The notes below the pieces were generated by a model. That model made no database searches. It saw only the letters and a list, made by a program, of their open reading frames with translations, and was not told the DNA's origin. The translations under genes were made by a program, and so were the position numbers. Of a stretch of 64,000 nucleotides of DNA, positions 32,535 through 44,300 are shown piece after piece; positions within the stretch are counted from its first letter, which is position 1, and each line of letters starts with the position of its first letter. The DNA comes from Dendrolimus kikuchii (Eukaryota > Arthropoda > Insecta > Lepidoptera > Lasiocampidae), in contig CM034411.1 of assembly GCA_019925095.2 (NCBI GenBank), forward strand, positions 13,640,001 to 13,704,000, written 5' to 3'.

Positions 32535-33285
32535 CTTCTAAGCAAATTGGCAAGTGGTTATCATCGTTTATGGATATCTGTAACACCTAAGGAGCCAATG
32601 CGTTACCTACCTTGTTGAGACTGTAAATATCTATTTTTGCCCTTTTTGAAGAACCTCCGCATTGTACTGCTTTGGTAAAACGCGAGAGGAAGGTCATTCC
32701 ATAATTTACTCTTGTATGCAGAAGCGTGCGCCACGTGCATTAGATGACTTCCAAGTTCCGAGGAAATGTGGATGCACTCCCGACTGCCGGTGAGTGGTGC
32801 GATGGTAAAAAACTCTCAGTTGTACAAACCGTAGAACACGCTTAAAACAAAAAAAAAAAATAAGGTCTAGAAGATCGAGACTGTCTGTAAGATCAGGATC
32901 ATTAGCAATCCGGATTGCTCGGCGCTGCAAAGAGTCAGATATTAGCAGCTGGTACCGCTTAGCTTTGTTTAGCACTCCAAGCGTTTTTGAAGTGATTTTC
33001 CCTTTACCTTCAAAATGACTCCAAAATTGCACCTCCCTTGAAATGTTGACACCTAAGATCACTATAGTATCGGAGATCTTGAGATGAGTACTCAGAACTG
33101 TGGCAATATGTGTTTGCAACATGTCATTGATATGTAAAATGAACAGCGTGGGCGCCAACATTGAGCCTTGGGGTACGCCAGCATTTAAGGGCTTCGTCTT
33201 CGACCATACATCGCTAATTAAGACCTTGATGCTTGAACTTGATACGTTCCCAAAAAGCATTCCCTTGAATGTTCCCATCTGACGG
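32535..33285 (-). pseudogene. CR1/Jockey-like LINE reverse transcriptase remnant with internal deletion
   Basis: The minus frame 33278-32706 has LNAGVPQGSMLAPTLFILHI, a reverse-transcriptase motif, then jumps to sequence typical of the region well after the catalytic FADD/YADD box (LQRRAIRIANDPDLTDSLDL). The catalytic box itself is missing, so an internal deletion has joined the two parts. Downstream, 32535-32600 is tail sequence resembling family A. It is non-functional. Confidence 0.7.
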
Positions 33286-33509
33286 TGATTTGGGGTCTAT
33301 TTATTATTAGTATTTTTTTCTAATTAAGCTGTAGGATGTATTATTTGTATATTTCAATGTACGTAAATAATTTAATAGACATACATTTTGATACATAAAA
33401 TAGATCAGAAACTTCAATTTGAGACGAGAACAGCCTTTACATCGATATGGTATGACTTATCTATGCTCCAAACTACTCTATGCCAAGACAGAGATCGATG
33501 CAGCGTCGT

Positions 33510-33686
33510 GACCGAAATAGACCGCATCGCGCACGCGTATCGGCCGCACTCCTGCGCAGCGCGCATTTTAAATTAAGGATCATTCTTAATTTAAAATACG
33601 ATATAAGCGGCATTTTCACGTGCAAATGGATTGTGTGTAAAAAAACTTTTTTGTTATTTTGAATAGTTTTTTGGAAATAAGTGACT
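33510..33686 (+). promoter_or_regulatory. Candidate promoter / 5' UTR of the fibulin-like gene
   Basis: About 120 bp before the start codon lies a CpG-dense patch (roughly 33505-33566) that contrasts with the AT-rich surroundings. It is followed by a 13-bp inverted repeat, 33565-33577 pairing with 33585-33597 across a 7-base loop. CpG islands are not general promoter marks in insects, so the role is inferred only from position next to the signal-peptide exon. No clear TATA box was seen. Confidence 0.35.
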
Positions 33687-33735
33687 ATGTTTTGGTATGT
33701 GCTGTGTACTTTATTGACCTTGCAAGCTGCATCGG
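33687..33735 (+). CDS. Fibulin-like exon 1: start codon and signal peptide
   Basis: ATG at 33687 opens [16 protein letters not shown] plus one base, followed by a strong donor GTAAGT at 33736. The short hydrophobic stretch ending in small residues is a typical secretory signal peptide. Phase 1 joins to exon 2 and completes a glycine codon. An in-frame TGA sits two codons upstream (33681 gTGAct is out of frame, so no definite block is claimed). This ATG was chosen because the signal peptide immediately precedes the first cysteine domain. Confidence 0.8.
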
Positions 33736-36700
33736 GTAAGTCTTTTGTGTGTTGGAAGAGCTTTTGGAGCTGAATTGAATGAAAAGACGCTTTAAATTTT
33801 CTACTTTAGTTGTGATTCTATAATCGAAGTAATTTTGCGAGTTTTATCAGTACTTTACGAAATATTTATTTTAATCATTGATTTTAAGCAGTTTCATGGT
33901 CCTTATATTGTATACACATTTTTTTGGGCCTAATAATAATAATTTTATTAATCGACAAATAAACTGTTGTGTTATTAACAGACCACTCTGAGATCAATAA
34001 CAGACACTTAGACTATATTAAATAACGTAATGTTAATTCACAAAATTTACCATGCTAAGAATCGAACCCAGAGCGTCTGGATTGCAGTGGCAGGTCGGCA
34101 AAGGGTTGATTTACTCAATCACAGCGGCCGTCAAAAATTAAAAGTATTAGAATTATATATAATAATAATTTATTTATATTAATTTATTTTTATTATATAA
34201 TTGATTTTTTTACAGTTTAAACTAAACTGTTTAAATTAGAATGATGAATAAATAATACTTGACCCAATTGAACAATGCTTATTAGTTATATTATATTCTA
34301 CCTATAATTCCGTAATAATATAAGTAGAATATTGAGCTTAGATCATTGAAGTCAGTGGGTAAAGTTCCCAGAATGCTGGCTACGTTACATCGCTGGGTCG
34401 CCATACTGATTTGTTTTCTGAGGTAGGAACTAGCCATCTGATCACCCAAAGAGTCGATTGATTTCTGTAGACGCTCATGGCCTCAGGATCACACGGTCCA
34501 AGCATCTCAACAGCAAACGGCACAAACAAGTAACTGTCACTGAGAGTTATATATTTGCTTCGCTTGAGTGGTTTAGCTGGTTTCATTGCCGAACCGGCTT
34601 CTTTGTAAAATTTAACAATATTCATGCAAATATGTTGACAATATTAAGGCAAGTGGGTTGAAAGAATGAAATGGACCAAAAAAGTGCTGGATGTAAAGTG
34701 GAAGTAAACTACCCATGCGTTGGTAAAAGAGGCAGGGATCGTCAAGCCCAAAGATGGGAGGACGACATAAGGAGTATAGTAATTGTCATACATAATGGAC
34801 TCGGAAAGCCCAAGAAAGAAGAAGATGGGCATCTTTTGAGGAGGCCTATGCCGAGGACAAGCTATCAAATAGGCTACCGATATATGTAATTTTAACAATA
34901 ACAAAATATTTTATTTATTACTAAAAACTACTTACGGCAGAATAAAGTAAAAGTACGGCAGAGTAAAGTAAGAATCAAGACTTCTTTTTCAATTTTCATA
35001 CTTATTATAGCTACTCTCCAAGTGGTTAAGCACAATTTAGTGAGGGAAGTCAATATAAGAAGCTAGTTAGGTTGCTCGGTAATCGGAAAGCTCCGTAGCG
35101 TTGGGTCTTCACGTCGACTGTTCCGCAATGCTTGAAGACGACAGTCTCTGAGCAGAATGTTTTATGCGCCATGACGTATCGTGCTAAGACGTCGAAACTA
35201 ACAGTCGGATTGGTTCACAAATTGAAGGTCTTTTATGGATAAAATCAGATACGAGGATATCCGTAAGAGACACAAGGCCACTGACATAACTCGCAAAATT
35301 AGTAAGCTGAAGTGGCACTGGCCTGCCCATATTAGTAAGACGAGTTCTGGAGTGAAGACCGCGTCTCAGTAAACTTAGTGTAGGGCAACCTCCAGCCAGA
35401 TGGAACTGCGATCTGCAGATGATCGACGATGGGCGTTGGATGGGGATAGTCCAGGATCGGGACAGGAGGCTTTTTTTTGTTAACTCTAGAGGAATACATT
35501 TGCGCAAACCTTCGGGCCCCGGAGAAGTCACCATGGGATATGTGACATTCTCGATGGCCGACGCTACACAGATGCTTCTGATGATAGAAAAAGTTACACG
35601 CACTGACCCACTATACCTTCCAATGTCCAGCCGTATAGTAATGAGGCGCCACGGGACCATAATCATTGGTATGACTGCCGTGATGCCTCGATGCAAGCCG
35701 ACAAGAAGGTGTGTCCCTGGGACCAGGACACCCCACGGCACTGTGGCTCGCTGTGAGGTTCGCCCAATGCCTCCAGTCCTAGTAATTATCGGGAGGAGAT
35801 GGGCAAAGCGGCGCCTGCGACTCTATCTTCGCCGTCTGCGACAGGTGTTCACCTGCTTATCTTTCTATTTAGGTGGCCTCCTTGTGAGACATAACGTCAT
35901 TACAGAAGGAGGCCACCGCTAGCCAATTCCACTCGCTGTGCAGCATCTGGTCGACTACGCTGTACAGCGAAGAAACTTGAAGAGGCCTACGTCCAGCAGT
36001 TGACTGACGGCTAGTCGACGATTTATTATAGTTATAGTGCATTCAGACGTTGCGCGTTGGGAATGCAGAGTTTGATAAGTGCTTATCTAACAGTTATTTA
36101 TTTGTTTACATTGCGATAGCGGCGTGCTGAGGAGCGGAAGCACTTGAAAGTCTGTCAGTCATAATTAAGTGCTGTTTAATTTTGTACTTCTATAAAATTA
36201 GGTTCGTACTCAGAGAGTTTAAGGACGATTAACGTTTAACTTCGGAGGTGTCCTTATGTCTAAAGTTTTATATTTACAAGTTAGTTTACGGTCTGTCAGT
36301 CATACTCAAAATTAAACACTGGTTAATTTTGTATTCTTATATAACTAGGTTCGTACTCAGAGAGTTTAAAGATGATTAACGTTTAATTTCGGAGGTATAC
36401 TTATCTGTACAGTTTTATATTTACAAATTAATTTACTAATTTATATATATTTACCTTTTACATACGGCCGAACTCAGAGAGCTTAATACGGATTAATTTA
36501 AGGAATGACTAAATTATAAGACTTATTTGTTTGTAATAATAAATATAAAATAATATAAATTTTGTAGTGATTGTTTATATTTTAGTATTGTAGTGATTTT
36601 TTATTTTATTAATTGGAATTTAAAATATTTTCTTAGTTAACGGAGGCATTTAAATTGACTGTAATAATCGTATTTTCTGTACTTGAGTGGGCTAAGCCTT

Positions 36701-39700
36701 TGCGGGCTATCCTCACTACAACGCAGGAGGTCCAAGTTCTATTCCTGGTATGGTACTTTTCGTATTTTTTTTTGTTATTTACTATGGTCTGGTTGTTTGG
36801 GATCGGCCCCAGAGTGGTCCGTTGTATACCCAAAACACAACCGGAACTTGCTTAACAATTTTTTTTGAAGCAATTTAATATACCTCTATTTACAAAAAAT
36901 AATTAAAATCGGTTTAGGAATAAAAAATTATACAATTCAATCACTATATCATTTTCTTTTTAATTTTAAGGACTTTCTGCTGCATCTGCGGAACCCAAAG
37001 TCCAATAGCAATAAAATTTATAAGGGACTAACTAGAAGCTATACTGAATCCAACGAAAAGAAAGAAAGAATTGTCGAAATCTGTTCAGAAGCAAATAGTT
37101 GTGGCTAAACATTTATATATTACTAGCTTCTGCCCGCGATTTCGTCCGCGTGGTATAGTTAAAAAAAAGTAAATTAAAAAAACCCTCATTTTGAAACATT
37201 ATTCATTGGTGCTCCGCTCCTATCAGTCCTAGCGTGATGATATATAGCGTATAGCCTTCCTCGATAAATGGGCTATCTAATACTGAAAGAATTTTTCAAA
37301 TCACACCAGTAGTTCCTGAGATTAGCGTGTTCAATCAATCTAACAAACAAACTCTTCAGCTTTATATATTAGTATATAGTTGTAAAAATAGTCATTTAAA
37401 AAGCCCTGTCGTACTATTGCTGAACACTGCATTACTGAACATACAAACAATATGGTCAGTTACATGCTTTTGCGATAAAAACTTGACCTAAAAACATTGT
37501 TCGGAGCTACCGGCTTATTCACCGACATACAGAGAAGGAGGCTAGGTCGCTTTTCGTGTGTTGTGAATACTATTTTAAATATGACGTCATTGTTGACAAT
37601 GCATTAAAGATATAATCATCAACAGACGTCGCATTACATTTTTCTATTATAGTAAACAAGAAACTTAATATTAATATAATTGGATTATTTTATTAATGTT
37701 AATATTGGTGTATGTTTTTAAATACCACGGGCCATAAAATTGCCCCGGACTTTTGAAGGGCTTGCGTAGGGCCTTGGGAAGGCCAACATGTAGAGGCCGC
37801 TTGACAAATTTAATCTAAATGTGGCGTGACACTGACCGGCGATTATCCCTGTCTATACCATTATAATAATGCACCTAAGGAAAAGTCCCGGCCAGTGTAG
37901 GACTATTGTGGGAAATGAGTATAGAAAGTACCGGGCTATTGGGGTGAACTGCTAATGGTACTAGGGGTCTGGGAATATGGGGACTATGGCGTCTGCCTGT
38001 CGTAATGTTCGGGGAACATGGAAAAATGGGCAGACGGTGACTCGCCATTCTCTGCATGGGTCCCAAACATTCCATAGAAGACCGGGGCAACATGGGTGTG
38101 AGTAGTTAAGGGGTGTAGAGAGGTGGGCTGCAGGTTCACCGAAGCTACTTCTGACGTGATGCCATTTATCACTTCCACCACTGGAGCTTGAGTTTTAGCT
38201 CTAGCGTGCCGGCTGGCTAAGGAAGCACGGAGGTGGGGGCCTTGTCTTGGCCCCCGGAGTCAGGTACGAGGTGTCGCTACTCACCTAAGGCTTCGCTACA
38301 AAGCCCCCCTGCGGGTATAATATTATTATTATATTAATATTGTATGTCTTTCAAGACCACGGGCCATGAAAATGGCCAGGATATTTAGAGGGCTTGCGTG
38401 GGGCCATGGAAAGGCCAACACGTAGAGGCCTCTTGTCATATTTAATGTAAATGTGGCGTGACGCTGACCGCCGATTATCTCTGTCTACACCATATAATAA
38501 TGCATCCAAGAACAAGTTTCGGCCAGTGTAGAAAGAACTATTGTGGGAATAATATAAGTAATAATCGCTAAAACTATATGCCAAAACAGCGATTATTTTA
38601 TTTTAACCATCGGTTAAATGTCGGTTCACAGTTGAACACCAACCCTAATAACAAAAAAAATATGTAAAAAACATAACACTTCCTTTTAGTTTTGTCACAG
38701 TTGGATAAAAAGTCTAATAAGAATCAAGTTATTTATTTTAATTTACACAATTGTACAAAGATGGAATTGACAAAACATTACAACACCTTGTATATAATTG
38801 TTTTTTTTTAAATTAAATAATACAGATCAATTAATCGGCAGACAAACACACATGTTGTATACCTATATATGTGGGTTTTCGTTGAAAAAAAGCTAAAGAA
38901 ACGTCCTTAGAACAGTCTTACGTTGTTTATTCATCGAATATCTCTTCTGACTATTTTTTGACAGTGACATTAACGAAACATAATTTAGAAATTTAAAAAA
39001 TAATATGTAGCCTGGCTACCGAGCCGAAATGCGTCTTTAAATCCCACATATATAACTCGAAACTAAGCAAGTTACGCTTGTGTTATATGTAATATGTAGT
39101 GTATATACAACGGATCACTCTGGGACCGATTCCAGACACCCAGACCATAGTAAATAACAGAGAATTCGTTTAACCAGGAATCGCACACCCAGAGCCTTGT
39201 GTTGCAGCGAGGTTGTCCGGCAAGGGCTTATCACAGAGTCCGTCTAAATATATAATGATAACAATAAGTAGAAACAAACATAACTCCCCCTTTTGGTTTT
39301 GTCGTAATCAGATAAAAACCCAGATTATATAATTTTAATTTACACCATTACGCAAATATGGAATTGTCAAAATATTATAACACTGAGTATTTAATTATAT
39401 AAGCTAACAATCGAAAGAAGAAGAACGTCGTCAACAATCCACAGGAAAATTACCGGATATATCTATTTATAACATTTTTCCTCCACACACTCGTACACCG
39501 CAAAATTGACCTAATAACCCAAAAACATCACCTCTGTTGAACTGGGTCAAAAACGATTTATTAATTCACATATGACTTGTGATTAATGGTAAAGTTAAAA
39601 ATTGTGAAGTGTTTTCCATGTGCGTTTTATTACGAGGTGTTGATGACCAGGTGCTGAGGTCGCTTAGATTTGTTTCAAATAATTACTATGATTTATCATC

Positions 39701-41286
39701 ATCGCCTCACTTGCTTCTTTGACTTTCATAACTCTTGTCATGCACGCTCGTCTGTTCTTAAGGCTCCTGACATCACCTTCTGCTAGTACACGATCAATTT
39801 GATCATGAAAGGTTTGTCGTGGCCTTCCACGACTTCTGCATGTATGTATGTTTAGTCATTCTTTCCACATGCCCGAACCACCGGAGCATTCCTTTCCTTA
39901 CCTTCACCCCGACACTCTCTTTCAGACCAACTCTCTTTCTTACTTCGGTATTAGGAACGCGGTCCGCGAGCGTCACTCCGCAGATTTTGCGCAGTGCTCG
40001 CATCTCAACCGCGTTAACGTTTTTATTATTTTTACTATTTTATGCTATGACTAATGTATAAATATATTATGTATGTAATCTAAAGTACTAGGCAAAAACT
40101 CAATATTATCCGTGGAGGAATGGAGAAAGAATACAATTTCCTGTGTTGGGGCGGCCTGTCGTAAGAGGCGACAAAACAACCCATTGCCCGTCTGGATGGG
40201 CTAGGGTCGTCGTAGTCATCCAGTCGCAGTCCACTACTAGACGTAGGCCTCATCCCTGTCCTCGGACTTCCTCACCCAGCGCCTTCCGCCGATCTTGCAC
40301 AGGCCGTCAGTCCAACGAGCCGGAGGGCGTTTTTCACTACGTCTCTTTTTAAATTTATTTTTATTGCAGGAGTTCAGCAGACAGGCAGAAGGCCCACTTG
40401 ATGGAAAGCGGTTACCATCGCCTATCGACATTTGCAACACCAAAGGTGCTACAAATGCGCTGCTGCTCTCTTATGCCGGAACACAACCCAAGGTTGTTAT
40501 GGCGACATACTTTAGACCAAAGGTGGTAGCCATCCAGACGGGCAAATACTCTACCACCTGGCTGTGGGTTATTTTGTTGCCTATTAGGACAGGCCGCCCA
40601 GTCGCAGGAAAATGTATTTTTGTCCCTTGTCATAAAATGTCACACTTCGTCCCCCCTTAACATATGACGTAGCTTATGGGGTGCCTTATCATCTTCATCT
40701 AAATCAAATTTACAAAAAACAATCATAAATTTCGATTCCCCGAAGGCTATGGTCAAAAATAAAACATTAGTGATGTAAACATCTGAGCCTTCTTAGTATT
40801 AAAAAAAACATGTACAGCTTGCGACGAAAATATTCTGTTGGGATGTTTTCTGTTTTGTTTTGCACAATCGGGAAGACAAACATGTCAAGTGTTAAGGACT
40901 AATGTTAAAGTTATTATTTAGCCTACCTATCCTCAATTTGTTCATTTTAATTATTTAATATAAATTAAAAAAAAATTAGTCAAATTATAATCTGTGTTAT
41001 GACTATTACTATCCGAAAAAAATATGTTTATGGTTATTATTTACTCTATGGAATCAAAATATTACTTTAAGTTACCGTTAAAAATTCTTAGTCATAATAA
41101 ACCTTCTATTAACGCTCCTCATCGATAGCGGTCTGGATTATGTATTGTTTTATATAGAAATAATAGGTTTATAGCAGTTTTTAATTTTTAAGTTTTCCAT
41201 TTTATAGTTTAGATTGTAATTTTGTTTTAATTTAGACAAGCTCCTTGGTATTTTTAAGTTAGTTTGGTTTCATACAAATTAATTAA

Positions 41287-41359
<73 letters not shown>

Positions 41360-44300
41360 TTTTTTATGGTTCCGTGGCCAAATAACGAAAACAGTGGGCG
41401 GTCGTCGTCTCTACGGCTAGTTTGACACGCACTTGGCAGTCTTTTTCCCCTTTTGTGATAATTTCCGCGCTGCATTTAGCGATACATGCGCTCTACAAAT
41501 TCTAACTTATGCGCAACGTTTCTTTTATAAATGAATATAAATTGCTTTATCTTACGATCTTGTCTATGGTCTAGAGCAATAATAAGACGAATAGGTTTTA
41601 TTAAACTTAGAATATTCAAAGGAGTTTATTAATATTTTTATCCGTGCAGGAACGGAGAAAGAATACAATTTCCTGCGGCCGGGCGGCCTGTCGTAAGAGG
41701 CGACAAAACAACCCACAGCCAGGTGGTAGGGCATTTGCCTGACTGGATGGCTACCAATGGTCTAAAGTATGTCGCCATAACAACCTTGAGTTGTGTTCCG
41801 GCATTAGTGACCAGGTTCCAGTTTCCCTTAAGAGAGCGGCAGCGCATTTGTAGCAACTTTGCTGTTACAAATGTCCATAGGCGACGGTAACCGCTTTCCA
41901 AAAAGGGCCGTCTGGCTGTCTGCTGAACTCCTGCAATAAAAAAAAAATGAAAAAATCTAATTGTGTACAAAGGGCGGTCTTATAGCTAAAAAGTGATTTC
42001 TTCCATACAACCCGTGGCAGGAATATTGCTGATTAAGAGTGGCGATGGTGTTATACATAATTATTGTACGATTACTTACATTTTAATAACAAGTATATAA
42101 CTATACTATATATACAAATATACACATATACAAGATATAGTGATAAAATGCAACTATTTAAACATACTAAATATATATTATTAATTTTAATATCATATTA
42201 ATTTCTACATCATATTAAAGTCGGTGCCAAGTAAAACACAAAAATTAATATACTGTAGATAATTTCTAGAGATAAATAGATAGATAGATAACTCTTTATT
42301 TTATTTTTATTCCAATACAAACATGAACTTAAAGACTAAAATTATATCTAGTTATTTACAAAGGGCGGTCTTATCGCTAAAAAGCGATCTCTTAATTAAT
42401 TAATCTCTTAATTCTTAGAGATGTTATGGATATGAATTTTCGGATCTCGACGTGGATATATGAATAATATTATATCGGTTTACGGTTATGGATATGAAAT
42501 TATTTCGGATTATCCGTTACTTTCAGACAGTTTCAGTTACAAATTTTGAAGAAATTGTAAAAGTAAAACGACACGTGTTATTTTATGTAAGTAAATGTAT
42601 GAGTAAATGACTGATTGGCTATACCTAAGCAATAGAAAAGCCTGCACTACACTCGCATAGAGTTCTCGTGTTTTCAGCTTCGTGGTACTCGCAAACATCA
42701 TTACGAAAACACGAGAAGCCATTCACATTCTCAGTTCTCGCGTAGTTTTATATTTATATTAATTCATTTAACAAAAAATATTTGTGTCTGAAATATAATA
42801 TACGTAGTCATAATTACAATAAAAAAAAATCTAATTTACAATAAACATTATTAATTTTAATAATGTCGGGGTGAGGGTAAGGAAAGGAATGCTCCGGTGG
42901 TTCGGGCATGTGGAAAGAATGCATGATGAAAGAATGACTAAACAGATATACAATGCAAAAGTGGATAGATGCAGAAGTCGTGGAAGGCCACGATACACCT
43001 TCCATGATCAAATTGATCGTGTACTAGCAGAAGGTGATGTCAGGAGCCTTAAGAACAGACGAGCTTGCATGACAAGAGTTATGAATGTCAAAGAGGCAAG
43101 TGAGGTGTGTAAGAATAAGCCTAAATGGCACTCTGTTGTTCGTGCCTACCCCGCAAGGGAACTGGCGTGAAGTTATGTATGTATGTATTATTAATTTTAC
43201 ACAAATATGTCACTAGGAAGGCATTTTTATATAATTATATTATTATTTAGGCACAAAAATAATCGTCAACTGAATAATATGCTTGTTTAAGAAGGAATGC
43301 TTTGACATTACGCTTAAAAGATTGCATTTTATATATATTTAGCTTTAGGTAAGGGGGTAATTTGTTGAAAATTTCAACAGCCTGATATGTGAAACTGTGC
43401 TTGACAACATTTAAAGATGGCATTATTTTATTTTTTAAATCTTTCCTTCTTGTAGCTTCTCTAATTTTTCTTTCTTCCTTCGTCTCAAACTGTGTAATAT
43501 TTTTTGCGAGAAAAGTGAAGACAACCAGTATATAAAGGCATGGGACTGTAAGTATACTCGTCCCTACTCGTCGTAAGTTCTCGCGAGAGGACGTGGAGAA
43601 GCCTAAATAAAAGACAATGCATGAAGGTACGCTCGCGGCTCGCCTGTCAGTTCGGCTGGGCAAAAAGTGGCAAAAACAAAAACCTGCCATAATGTGTCTC
43701 ATATAAACTCCTATCCGAAATCATTTGATACTGCTATATCGAATCCGATATAGCAGTAACGGTTACGGGTAGAATTTTATTTCGGAGTATCCGTTAGTTT
43801 CGGATAGTTATGTTAGATATGACGTTTTGGTTATTGAGGGCTCCTTTACTTGTTATGCGCTGTAGGAAATATTAAACACACTATTTATCACTAGATATAA
43901 CTAACCGATTGGTTTACATATCTTTTTATGCTATGAATACAATAATAACATTGTTTTGATCAAGCCCCTCGTGTGTAGCTGTCAACTTGAGGTATCGAAC
44001 CCTGTGTTGCCTGGAATGGCCGTCCTAGTGTTGTCAGTGCTAAATATTAATGGTTGCGTTCGAAGAGCGCCACACTGATATTAGATTTTGAAGAAATTGT
44101 AAAAGTAAAAAGACAATTGTTATTTTATGTAAATAAATGTAGTCACACAGGAATATTTGACTGACTAGCTATGTCTAAGCAATAAGCCTGCACTACATTT
44201 GCATAGAGATCTCGCGTTCTGATCTTCGTCGTACTCGCGGACATCATTACGAGAACACGAGAAGGCGTCCACATTCTTAGCTTCTCGCGTAATACACTCC

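Noticed and set aside
35184..35922. 167- and 185-codon frames on opposite strands
   Set aside because: They run across the junctions of a nested R1-type tail and an RTE-like remnant, so they mix unrelated sequence.
41290..41475. Open frame with HIYIYIYIY repeats
   Set aside because: Translation of a (TA)n microsatellite.
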